This document shows positions 44,226 through 51,153 of a stretch of DNA of 64,000 nt, piece by piece (position 1 is the first letter of the stretch; every line of letters begins with the position of its first letter). This DNA is from Chryseobacterium soli. GTDB lineage: Bacteria > Bacteroidota > Bacteroidia > Flavobacteriales > Weeksellaceae. The stretch spans positions 62,001-126,000 of the forward strand of contig NZ_JPRH01000009.1 in the NCBI RefSeq assembly GCF_000737705.1, in the 5' to 3' direction. The position numbers and the translations under genes are program-made. The notes beneath the pieces were generated by a model. That model was not told where the DNA came from. It made no database searches and worked only from the letters and a program-made list of their open reading frames with translations.

Positions 44226-44233
44226 TACCTTTA
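44226..44233 (+). promoter_or_regulatory. -7-like box TACCTTTA for the Crp/Fnr gene
   Basis: One base from TAnnTTTG; 20 bp before the ATG at 44254. It lies at the same place relative to the operator as TAGCTTTG does in front of purA. Confidence 0.5.
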
Positions 44234-44253
44234 AAATTCCAATAAACAGCAAT

Positions 44254-44823
44254 ATGGAAGAACTGTTCTCGTACATCAAAAAGTTTGGAATCCTGAATGA
44301 AAAAGAGGAATTACTGATTGCGAAAGGCATTCAGGAAATGAGTATCCAGAAGGGAGAAATCTTTGTGGAAGCCGGGAAGATCAGTCAAACCATAGCTTTT
44401 GTAAAAGAAGGGGTATTCCGGTCACTGTATTATAACAAACAAGGCGATGATTTTACCCGTTATTTTATTTATGAAGGCCGGTTCATCGGAGATTTTCATG
44501 GTTTTGCAGATCAAATTCCTTCCAATGAATATATTGAGGCGATAACAGATGCTACTGTACTGACTCTTGATTTTGATTATTTTAAAATACTAGAAAAAGA
44601 GATTGCGGTCTGGCCGGTTTTAATTGCGAGGCTGCATGCTTTTGTTGCTGAAAATAAGCTGAAAGTGGTAAGCACGATGCTCAATCTTGATGCAAAATCC
44701 AGATACCTTTATTTTTTGAACCACTATCCCGGACTTGCTAACCGTGTTCCTCAGGCGATGCTTGCTTCTTACCTGGGAATTACGCCATCCTCATTCAGCC
44801 GGATCAGGAAGAATGTACAGTAA
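44254..44823 (+). CDS. Crp/Fnr-family transcriptional regulator
   Basis: 189-residue DNA-binding regulator: an N-terminal cyclic-nucleotide-binding-like beta roll (about 15-115, with GEIFVEAGKISQTIAFVKEG) and a C-terminal winged helix-turn-helix (about 164-186, VPQAMLASYLGITPSSFSRI). There is no Fnr-type Cys cluster and the phosphate-binding cassette is not clearly conserved, so the ligand is unknown. The frame is open upstream to 44197, but that ATG overlaps the operator and lies before the -7 box; the ATG at 44254 is chosen. The matching palindromes before itself and before the next gene suggest it controls both. Confidence 0.88.
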   Translation: MEELFSYIKKFGILNEKEELLIAKGIQEMSIQKGEIFVEAGKISQTIAFVKEGVFRSLYYNKQGDDFTRYFIYEGRFIGDFHGFADQIPSNEYIEAITDATVLTLDFDYFKILEKEIAVWPVLIARLHAFVAENKLKVVSTMLNLDAKSRYLYFLNHYPGLANRVPQAMLASYLGITPSSFSRIRKNVQ

Positions 44824-44832
44824 ACTCCTTTC

Positions 44833-44846
44833 TTGTCAAATGACAA
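44833..44846 (+). promoter_or_regulatory. putative operator TTGTCAAATGACAA before the purA-like gene
   Basis: Perfect palindrome TTGTCA-AA-TGACAA, 22 bp before the -7 box. The centre falls near -41 from the expected start of transcription, the usual place for class II activation by Crp-type proteins. Confidence 0.72.
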
Positions 44847-44868
44847 TTGCCGCGTAAAGCACTTGCAA

Positions 44869-44876
44869 TAGCTTTG
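44869..44876 (+). promoter_or_regulatory. -7 box TAGCTTTG for the purA-like gene
   Basis: Exact TAnnTTTG, 18 bp before the ATG at 44895. No TTTG at -33; the palindrome takes its place, as expected for an activator-dependent promoter. Confidence 0.65.
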
Positions 44877-44894
44877 TCCCATAAAAAGTAACAT

Positions 44895-46181
44895 ATGGAT
44901 ATTGTATTAGGATTGCAGTGGGGAGATGAAGGTAAAGGAAAATTTATCGATCTTATCAGTGAAGGATATGACATTGCCGCTCGTTTTAATGGTGGAGCCA
45001 ATGCCGGACACAGTATAGAACGCAATGGAAAAAGAATTACATTGAAATCGCTTCCTTCGGGGATTTTTATGAAAGGAGTTCAAAATGTCATTGGAACAGG
45101 GACGGTACTGGATCCAGTAAGCTTCAGAAAGGAAATTATAAACTTACAGGAATTTGATACTACTGTACAACCGGAAAAAAATCTGATTATTTCAAGGAAA
45201 GCACATCTGGTCCTTCCTACTTATAAGCTTTTGGATATCTTTATGGAAGACAATCCGGAGTATACAACGATCGGAACTACGCGAAATGGGATTGCACAGG
45301 CCTATTCGAATAAGATTTTAAGACAGAATCTAAGGGTGGGCGATATAGAGTCTACGGATTTTAAAAGCAGGGTAGAGCATATTCTGAAAAGAGATTACCG
45401 ATTGCTCGCCGGCGGAGATATGATCCTTCCTTCTCTAGAAGAAATCAGCACTGAGTTTTTTGAAGCCATCGATTTTTTAAAGAAATTCATCCGTACGGAA
45501 ACAGAACTGTTCTTGAATGTTGCTTTGTTTGAAGGAAAAAAGGTTCTGGCAGAAGGTTCTCAGGCGGCGATGCTGGATATAGACCACGGGACTTATCCTT
45601 ATGTAACCTCTTCTTCCACCACAGCGGCAGGAGCTTGCAGCGGACTGGGTGTTTCACCTAAAAAGATCGGTGAGATATTTGGTATTGCCAAAGCCTACTG
45701 TACAAGAGTTGGGAACGGAGTATTTCCGACAGAGATTTTTGATGAACTGGGAGAAGAAATCAGAACGAAAGGCAATGAATTTGGTTCTAATACCGGACGT
45801 CCGAGAAGAATAGGCTGGCTGGATCTTCCGGCTTTACGATATGCAATTATGATCAATGGGGTTACACAGATGATTCTGACCAAAGCGGATATTTTAAGTG
45901 GAATGAAATCCATAGCAGTCTGCACCCATTATGAACTGGAAGACGGAACAGTTGAGACCGTTTCCGGATCACTTCCTGAAAATGCCCGTCCTGTATTGAA
46001 ATGGATGGAAAGCTGGAGTGCGGATATTTCGAATCTTAAAGAAGCGTCTTTACTACCTGAAGAACTAAAGAATTTTCTTTCATTTTTAGAGGAAGAACTG
46101 GGAGTTTCTGTAGGGTATCTTTCAACGGGACCGGGAAGGGAGCAAATAATAAAAATGAAAGAGCTGGAGCTGGTTGAATAA
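44895..46181 (+). CDS. purA: adenylosuccinate synthetase, divergent form
   Basis: Makes adenylosuccinate from IMP, aspartate and GTP, the first step from IMP to AMP. The 428-residue protein has GDEGKGK with catalytic Asp11, GGANAGHSI with His39 (Thr to Ser in the usual NAGHT), DIDHGTYPYVTSS, NTGRPRRIGWLD (GTP/aspartate loop) and STGPGREQI. The IMP loop reads GTTRNGIAQAY (127-137) in place of the usual GTTGRGIGPAY, and Q-N follows Arg143 where R-G is usual. The two Thr and Arg143 are kept, so it is probably active. These changes and the Crp/Fnr control suggest a paralogue beside a normal purA elsewhere, which is inference. Confidence 0.82.
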   Translation: MDIVLGLQWGDEGKGKFIDLISEGYDIAARFNGGANAGHSIERNGKRITLKSLPSGIFMKGVQNVIGTGTVLDPVSFRKEIINLQEFDTTVQPEKNLIISRKAHLVLPTYKLLDIFMEDNPEYTTIGTTRNGIAQAYSNKILRQNLRVGDIESTDFKSRVEHILKRDYRLLAGGDMILPSLEEISTEFFEAIDFLKKFIRTETELFLNVALFEGKKVLAEGSQAAMLDIDHGTYPYVTSSSTTAAGACSGLGVSPKKIGEIFGIAKAYCTRVGNGVFPTEIFDELGEEIRTKGNEFGSNTGRPRRIGWLDLPALRYAIMINGVTQMILTKADILSGMKSIAVCTHYELEDGTVETVSGSLPENARPVLKWMESWSADISNLKEASLLPEELKNFLSFLEEELGVSVGYLSTGPGREQIIKMKELELVE

Positions 46182-46212
46182 AAAAGCGGAGAAATTTTTC
46201 TCCGCTTTTTTA
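46180..46212. terminator. bidirectional terminator between purA-like gene and nitrilase gene
   Basis: Stem AAAAGCGGAGAAA / TTTCTCCGCTTTT with A and T runs on the two sides. Confidence 0.9.
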
Positions 46213-46214
46213 TA

Positions 46215-46946
46215 TTAGTTGATATACATTTTTTCTACCTGTTCATTATCAGTGTCTAAAATAAGGATTCCTGCATTTTCACTATTGAGTTGTCCTAGAA
46301 GAGTTCCGTTTTTACTCCATACAGAAGATTTGCCGGCACATTCATAGCCGCCGGATTCTCCTATGAAATTTGCCATTACAACATGCATGTGATATTTTGC
46401 CGCAATATTGGAAAGTTTAATAAGATCTTCGTCAATACCATTTACAGAATTGAGAACACTTGCAGTATAGATGTTTGATCCTATTTGATGAGCTTCCTGT
46501 GAATGCAAAGGATCCGATAAATCATAGCATATGGCCAATGAAATTTTATTCTGTATTATTTCCAACTGACAGAAACTATCACCTTTTGAAAAAACACTAG
46601 TTTCCGTTGGGAAAAGATTGCGTTTTGAATACACCTCTCTTTTTCTTCCCGGCTGGAATATAATACTGCTGATGCATAAACGGTCATCATATTTTGTAGG
46701 CATTCCCACAGTGATGTTGATGTTGTTTTCGTCTGCCGTTTTTTGAAAAATGTCTAAAACAGAATCTTCATAATGAATGGAAAGCTGATCTGCCAATTCT
46801 GGTTCATATCCGGTAATGGACAGTTCGGGGAAGATAATCATATCAACATGATGATCAACGGCAGCGTTGATTAATATGTTGTGATTTTCAATGTTTTTAA
46901 GAATATTTCCTTTTACAGGCTGGATTTGGGCTGCTGCTATTTTCAT
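46215..46946 (-). CDS. carbon-nitrogen hydrolase (nitrilase superfamily)
   Basis: Cytoplasmic amidase-type enzyme of 243 residues with the full catalytic triad: Glu41 in FPELSITGYE, Lys108 in YSKRNLFPTE and Cys140 in LAICYDLSDP. It opens MKIAAAQIQPVKGNI, the usual nitrilase-fold start. Substrate (omega-amide, carbamoyl or other amide) cannot be set. It stands alone between two terminators built from nearly the same GCGGAGA stem. Confidence 0.86.
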   Translation of the reverse strand: MKIAAAQIQPVKGNILKNIENHNILINAAVDHHVDMIIFPELSITGYEPELADQLSIHYEDSVLDIFQKTADENNINITVGMPTKYDDRLCISSIIFQPGRKREVYSKRNLFPTETSVFSKGDSFCQLEIIQNKISLAICYDLSDPLHSQEAHQIGSNIYTASVLNSVNGIDEDLIKLSNIAAKYHMHVVMANFIGESGGYECAGKSSVWSKNGTLLGQLNSENAGILILDTDNEQVEKMYIN

Positions 46947-46954
46947 TTTTTTTC

Positions 46955-46984
46955 ATTAAAAAAGCGGAGAAAAAATCTCCGCTT
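46955..46984 (-). terminator. terminator after aspS
   Basis: Stem AAGCGGAGA / TCTCCGCTT with an AAAAA loop; on the minus strand followed by TTTTTT. Same stem as the terminator at 46180-46212. Confidence 0.88.
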
Positions 46985-46989
46985 CTAAT

Positions 46990-48744
46990 TTATGCTTTTA
47001 CATTTAATTTCAATTCCAATTCATCGAGCTGTTCATCAGCAATCGCAGCCGGTGCGTCGATCATGACATCACGTCCTGAATTATTTTTAGGGAATGCGAT
47101 ATAATCTCTGATCACTTCATTTCCATCAAGGATGGCCACCAAACGGTCAAATCCGAAAGCCAAACCACCGTGAGGAGGTGCTCCGTATTTAAAGGCATTC
47201 ATCAGGAATCCAAACTGAGCTTCTGCTTCTTCTTTGGTAAATCCTAGTAAATCAAACATTCTTGACTGTAAGTCTTTATCGAAAATTCTGATAGAACCAC
47301 CGCCGATCTCATTTCCGTTCAACACCATATCGTAAGCATTTGCTCTTGCTTTTCCGGGATCTGTTTCCAGCAAATGGATATCTTCAGGTTTTGGAGAGGT
47401 GAAAGGATGGTGCATGGCATGATAACGTCCGCTTTCTTCATCAAATTCCAATAACGGGAAGTCTACTACCCAAAGTGGTGCAAATACATTTCCTTTTCTT
47501 AATCCCAAACGGTTTCCAAGTTCCATTCTTAAGGCAGAAAGCTGTGCTCTTACTTTATTTTCGTTTCCGGATAAGATCAGCATTAAGTCACCTTCTTTCG
47601 CTCCGAATTTTTCAATGATTTTCGCCAGATCTTCTTCGTTATAGAATTTGTTGACAGATGAGGTTTTCACTCCGTCATTCTGAAACTTAGCCCAAACCAT
47701 TCCTGAAGCACCGATTTGTGGACGTTTTACCCAATCCACCAATTCGTCGATCTGCTTTCTGGTATAGTCTGCACATCCTTCTACATTAATTCCGACAACC
47801 AATTCAGCGTCATCAAATATTTTAAAATCTTTTCCTTTTACTAAGTCGTTTAATTCTACGAACTCCATTCCGAAGCGGATGTCCGGTTTGTCGTTTCCGT
47901 ATTTCTGCATCGCTTCTGCGAATGTCATTCTTGGGAAAGTTCCGAATTCCTGACCTGTAATATCTTTGATCAGGGTTTTGGTCATTCCTTCAAAAACATT
48001 CATTACATCTTCCTGCTCTACAAACGCCATTTCACAGTCTATCTGTGTGAATTCCGGCTGTCTGTCGGCTCTCAGATCCTCATCACGGAAACATTTTACA
48101 ATCTGGAAATATTTATCCATTCCACCTACCATCAACAATTGTTTGAAAGTTTGCGGAGATTGTGGCAATGCGTAGAATTGTCCGGGGTTCATTCTGCTCG
48201 GCACCACAAAGTCTCTTGCTCCTTCCGGAGTAGATTTGATTAACACCGGAGTTTCCACTTCGATAAACCCTTCATCTGAAAGATAATTTCTTACTTTTTG
48301 CGCCATTTTGTGACGGAAGATCAGTTTATCTCTTACCGGAGCTCTTCTGATATCCAGATAACGGTATTTCATTCTTACTTCTTCTCCACCATCCGTTTCA
48401 TCTTCAATTGTGAAAGGCGGTAGTTGAGATTCATTAAGAACCGTTAATTTTTCAACTAAAATTTCAATTTCTCCTGTTGGAATATTAGGGTTTTTGCTTA
48501 CTCTTTCAATGACTTTTCCACTTACCTGAATAACGAATTCACGGCCAAGTTTTTTAGCTTCTTCCATCAATTGTGCAGAAGAACGGTCCTGATCAAAAAC
48601 CAATTGAGTAATTCCGTAACGATCTCGAAGATCTATCCAAATCATAAATCCTTTATCACGGATCGTTTGTACCCATCCTGATAGTGTAACTTCTTCATTA
48701 AGATTTTTTAGAGATAATTCTCCGTTTGTGTGTGATCGAAACAT
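46990..48744 (-). CDS. aspS: aspartyl-tRNA synthetase
   Basis: Class II synthetase charging tRNA-Asp, 584 residues. It has an N-terminal anticodon-binding OB fold (LSGWVQTIRDKGFMIWIDLR), class II motif 2 region FRDEDLRADRQPEFTQIDCE, the bacterial GAD insertion domain in the middle and motif 3 GLAFGFDRLVAIL, with the bacterial-type FPKNNSGRD loop. Whether it is discriminating for Asp or also charges tRNA-Asn is not clear from sequence. A heptad repeat shared with leuS ends 5 bp upstream of the ATG. Confidence 0.96.
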   Translation of the reverse strand: MFRSHTNGELSLKNLNEEVTLSGWVQTIRDKGFMIWIDLRDRYGITQLVFDQDRSSAQLMEEAKKLGREFVIQVSGKVIERVSKNPNIPTGEIEILVEKLTVLNESQLPPFTIEDETDGGEEVRMKYRYLDIRRAPVRDKLIFRHKMAQKVRNYLSDEGFIEVETPVLIKSTPEGARDFVVPSRMNPGQFYALPQSPQTFKQLLMVGGMDKYFQIVKCFRDEDLRADRQPEFTQIDCEMAFVEQEDVMNVFEGMTKTLIKDITGQEFGTFPRMTFAEAMQKYGNDKPDIRFGMEFVELNDLVKGKDFKIFDDAELVVGINVEGCADYTRKQIDELVDWVKRPQIGASGMVWAKFQNDGVKTSSVNKFYNEEDLAKIIEKFGAKEGDLMLILSGNENKVRAQLSALRMELGNRLGLRKGNVFAPLWVVDFPLLEFDEESGRYHAMHHPFTSPKPEDIHLLETDPGKARANAYDMVLNGNEIGGGSIRIFDKDLQSRMFDLLGFTKEEAEAQFGFLMNAFKYGAPPHGGLAFGFDRLVAILDGNEVIRDYIAFPKNNSGRDVMIDAPAAIADEQLDELELKLNVKA

Positions 48745-48749
48745 TTGTT

Positions 48750-48779
48750 TTAGATGTTAGATATTAGACTTTAGATATT
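48750..48779 (-). repeat. heptad repeat upstream of aspS
   Basis: On the minus strand: AATATCT, AAAGTCT, AATATCT, AACATCT, then AA; ends 5 bp before the aspS ATG. 28/30 identical to 19247-19276 before leuS. Confidence 0.8.
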
Positions 48780-48808
48780 GAGAACACAAAGGCCCCAATT
48801 TTAGACTG

Positions 48809-48816
48809 CAAAGATA
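48809..48816 (-). promoter_or_regulatory. -7 box TATCTTTG for aspS
   Basis: Minus-strand exact TAnnTTTG with a possible TTTG at 48842-48839 (22 bp spacing). It leaves a leader of about 60 nt that contains the heptad repeat. Confidence 0.5.
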
Positions 48817-48840
48817 AGATTTTTGCAGGTTGTATAAACA

Positions 48841-48866
48841 AAAAAAGACTTCCTTTCGGAAGTCTT
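48841..48866 (-). terminator. terminator after the ankyrin-repeat gene
   Basis: Perfect stem AAGACTTCC / GGAAGTCTT with loop TTTC; T run on the minus strand. Confidence 0.85.
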
Positions 48867-48885
48867 CAAATATTATTTAGAGCTT

Positions 48886-49254
48886 TTAGTTTCTAACGGC
48901 TCCTTTTGCTAGTAATAATTTTGCAGTTTCCTTTCTTTCTCCTAACTCGGCCAGATCAAGCGGCGTTTTTTCATTACAAGGCTTATTGATATCTGCTTTG
49001 TTATCCAGAAGATATTTAACAATCTGATTTTTACCGTACATAGCACTGAATCCAAGCGGACTGAATGAATCTGTCTTCAGCGCAAAACACTTGTTATAGT
49101 CTGCTTTCGCAAACTGCTTTTTAAATACATCAATATTGTCTGTGTAAATAGCCTTCATCTGTGGAGTACTTAATTCCTGTGCAGATAGCATATTGGCAGC
49201 CATTGAAATTCCAAGTACAAAGAATGTAGAGATTATTTTTTTCATGAACTTCAT
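48886..49254 (-). CDS. ankyrin-repeat exported protein
   Basis: 122 residues with a signal peptide (MKKIISTFFVLGISMAANML, cleavage likely after LSA-Q) and about two ankyrin repeats, seen in FSPLGFSAMYGKNQIVKYLL and KTPLDLAELGERKETAKLLL. Such small periplasmic ankyrin proteins bind partner proteins; the partner is unknown. An ATG at 49245 (three codons on) is an alternative start. Own promoter box and terminator, so a single-gene unit. Confidence 0.82.
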   Translation of the reverse strand: MKFMKKIISTFFVLGISMAANMLSAQELSTPQMKAIYTDNIDVFKKQFAKADYNKCFALKTDSFSPLGFSAMYGKNQIVKYLLDNKADINKPCNEKTPLDLAELGERKETAKLLLAKGAVRN

Positions 49255-49267
49255 TTTTAAGAATATA

Positions 49268-49275
49268 CAAATCTA
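49268..49275 (-). promoter_or_regulatory. -7 box TAGATTTG for the ankyrin gene
   Basis: Minus-strand exact TAnnTTTG, 14 bp before the ATG at 49254. Confidence 0.5.
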
Positions 49276-49479
49276 AATTAAATTTTGATAATGTTAATAA
49301 TTAATTTCTATGAAATATTCATATTTTTTTCATTTTTCCTTGTTTAAAGATATTTGAGGTGATAATTTTTATAGCGCTGCAATTATTTTAAATCAAGGCA
49401 AATACTTTGTGTCTTTTAGCCATTAAATTAATAAAATGCACACCAGAATAGTAACGATTATGAAAAGTTTAACAGTCTG

Positions 49480-49487
49480 TAGCTTTG
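49480..49487 (+). promoter_or_regulatory. -7 box TAGCTTTG for the THX gene
   Basis: Exact TAnnTTTG, 51 bp before the ATG. Transcription would begin at the base of the 49490-49526 hairpin. Confidence 0.55.
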
Positions 49488-49489
49488 GA

Positions 49490-49526
49490 TATTGATGACT
49501 TATTTTTACATTAGTAGTCATCAATA
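49490..49526 (+). promoter_or_regulatory. hairpin in the 5' leader of the THX gene
   Basis: Perfect 11-pair inverted repeat TATTGATGACT / AGTCATCAATA around a 15-base loop, ending 12 bp before the start codon. It has no T run and so is not a terminator. Confidence 0.65.
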
Positions 49527-49538
49527 AAATATTTCATT

Positions 49539-49655
49539 ATGGGAAAAGGAGACAAAAAATCAAAAAGAGGAAAAATCAATTCAGGAAGTTATGGTAAGAG
49601 AAGACTTAGAAAGAAAGGCAAAACTGCTGTAGCTTCAGAGAAAGCAAAGAGTTGA
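49539..49655 (+). CDS. 30S ribosomal protein THX (bTHX family)
   Basis: 38-residue, strongly basic small-subunit protein: MGKGDKKSKRGKINSGSYGK followed by RRLRKKGKTAVASEK. The GKGDKK.KRGKI...GSYG pattern is the THX family of Bacteroidota and Thermus, where the peptide sits at the head of the 30S subunit. Own promoter, a leader hairpin and a terminator right after the stop make a tight single-gene unit. Confidence 0.93.
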   Translation: MGKGDKKSKRGKINSGSYGKRRLRKKGKTAVASEKAKS

Positions 49656-49661
49656 TAAAAT

Positions 49662-49695
49662 AAAAATGGCGAAGATTAATCTCCGCCATTTTTTG
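49662..49695. terminator. bidirectional terminator between THX and DUF937 genes
   Basis: Stem AAAATGGCG-A-AGATT / AATCT-C-CGCCATTTT (one mismatch) flanked by A and T runs. Confidence 0.88.
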
Positions 49696-49715
49696 TGTAT
49701 TGTATTAAAATTCAA

Positions 49716-50372
49716 TTATTTTCCTCCAAAAAGGCCTCCAAGGATACTTCCTAAACCGCCGCCTCCTTGCTGCTGCTGTCCGCCACCACCTAAGACACTT
49801 CCTAAAATATCATTTAAAGGATTTCCTGATGATGAAGACTGACCGTTTCCAAGAACGCTTCCTAAGATGTCATTCAATGGACTTGACTGTTGAGCCTGAG
49901 CCTGATTTGAAGCATTTCCAAGAATGCCGTCAAGTAAACCTCCCAATCCTCCGGCACCAACATTGTTTTGTTGCTTTTGCTGTCCGATATATCCCATAAT
50001 AACAGGAGCGAGCATGGCAAGAATAGGTCCGATTTTATCAATAGAGATTCCTGTATTCTGAGACAGTTGGTTTTCTACATTTTCTTTTTCTCCACCAAAA
50101 ACATGGTTAAGAATAGATCCGCCTTCGGCTTGTCTGGCTTCTGCCTGTGAAGCATCATTTAAAATACTTCCATCATGATCTTTATCCAAAGCATTATTTA
50201 GAGCTTCTGCTTCGTTGCTATCCTGTGATTTATTTCTAAGATGAGAAATAACAAGTGGTGCAGCTACTGCTAATAAAGCGATAATTTGGTTCTTGCTGAT
50301 CCCAAATTTGTTTTCAGCCTGTTCTGCAACCTGGCTGCTGGTATTTCCTGTAAGTAAATCGATTAAACTCAT
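49716..50372 (-). CDS. DUF937 domain protein
   Basis: 218-residue YidB-like protein with two DUF937 halves (about 1-60, FGISKNQIIALLAVAAPLVI; about 90-135, GISIDKIGPILAMLAPVIMG) and a Gly/Gln/Ser-rich C-terminus holding three near copies of LNDILGSVLGN (about 160-215). An EF-hand-like DKDHDGSIL sits at about 63-71. No signal peptide; role unknown. Full promoter upstream. Confidence 0.85.
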   Translation of the reverse strand: MSLIDLLTGNTSSQVAEQAENKFGISKNQIIALLAVAAPLVISHLRNKSQDSNEAEALNNALDKDHDGSILNDASQAEARQAEGGSILNHVFGGEKENVENQLSQNTGISIDKIGPILAMLAPVIMGYIGQQKQQNNVGAGGLGGLLDGILGNASNQAQAQQSSPLNDILGSVLGNGQSSSSGNPLNDILGSVLGGGGQQQQGGGGLGSILGGLFGGK

Positions 50373-50403
50373 GTTTGTGTTTATTTTTAAATATTAAGTT
50401 GAT

Positions 50404-50432
50404 CAAATTTATTAAAAAATATGAATACCAAA
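50404..50432 (-). promoter_or_regulatory. promoter of the DUF937 gene: TTTG-N17-TAAATTTG
   Basis: Minus strand: -7 box at 50411-50404, TTTG at 50432-50429, spacer 17 bp; the ATG is 32 bp further. Confidence 0.68.
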
Positions 50433-50564
50433 TTTTTTTCAACTTATAATTATTGTTAAAGTTTATGATCTTCCGTGATAGTCGGCAAGAGCGATCATAA
50501 GACTTCTGCAGGAGTAAATAAAATCTGAATTAAGGAACAGGAAAGATGAATGTTTATCTATGTA

Positions 50565-51074
50565 TTAATTCTTTATAATAGGCACATTAGAACATGCTTC
50601 CCCAAACATCAGAGATTTTACGATAGGTTTAATCTGTTCAACCAATTCTATATAGGCATTTTCAGGAATGTCTTTATCTGTACAGCCTTTTACCAGAACT
50701 CTTTTTCCTCTCATGAAATCAAAATCATACGTCTGGATGGCATTGTGCATTAAAATAACCTCCAGATCCTGACGGTTTCCGAAAACAATTTTTTTGGCAA
50801 CATCTGTAAGTTTTGCAGTCAATACAAAATAAGCCCACAGCGGAACAATCGCATCTGCGGAATTGTAGATGTAAATATAGGCACCCTCATATTCTTCAGT
50901 GTTAATCGCTTCTACCTTTTCGCGGAAATCTTTTTCTTTCAGGATCATTTCCTGAAACAGAAAATCTTTCAGGTCAATGCCTTTTCTCACTCCCTTAGGA
51001 ACAAGTGTTGAAAGGTCAAAGTTTACCAGGCCGCTTTCCGCAACTTTATTTCGGATTTCAAATTCTTCTGACAT
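50565..51074 (-). CDS. DUF2480 family protein
   Basis: 169-residue cytoplasmic protein of the Bacteroidota-specific DUF2480 family, recognised by LVNFDLSTLVPKG, DLKDFLFQEMILKEKDFREK and the long central helical/beta part with YIYNSADAIVPLWAYFVL. A conserved Cys lies near the C-terminus (KGCTDKDIPENAY). No function known. It diverges from lpxB; the two -7 boxes sit almost on top of each other (51085-51102). Confidence 0.88.
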   Translation of the reverse strand: MSEEFEIRNKVAESGLVNFDLSTLVPKGVRKGIDLKDFLFQEMILKEKDFREKVEAINTEEYEGAYIYIYNSADAIVPLWAYFVLTAKLTDVAKKIVFGNRQDLEVILMHNAIQTYDFDFMRGKRVLVKGCTDKDIPENAYIELVEQIKPIVKSLMFGEACSNVPIIKN

Positions 51075-51084
51075 TTTTTATCAT

Positions 51085-51092
51085 TATCTTTG
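51085..51092 (+). promoter_or_regulatory. -7 box TATCTTTG for lpxB
   Basis: Exact TAnnTTTG, 61 bp before the lpxB ATG; 2 bp from the opposing DUF2480 box. Confidence 0.5.
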
Positions 51093-51094
51093 AA

Positions 51095-51102
51095 CAAATT
51101 TA
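51095..51102 (-). promoter_or_regulatory. -7 box TAAATTTG for the DUF2480 gene
   Basis: Minus-strand exact TAnnTTTG, 21 bp before the ATG at 51074; face to face with the lpxB box. Confidence 0.5.
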
Positions 51103-51153
51103 CAAATTAAGATTCGATAAAGCCTTAATTTGTTCTCTATCCTTACCATAGAA

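Noticed and set aside
44895..46181. PurZ (2-aminoadenine pathway) instead of PurA
   Set aside because: The catalytic Asp in GDEGKGK is present; as I recall PurZ lacks it. No phage genes or matching polymerase nearby.
49490..49526. Intrinsic terminator upstream of THX
   Set aside because: No T run follows the hairpin on either strand and there is no gene immediately upstream on that strand to end.
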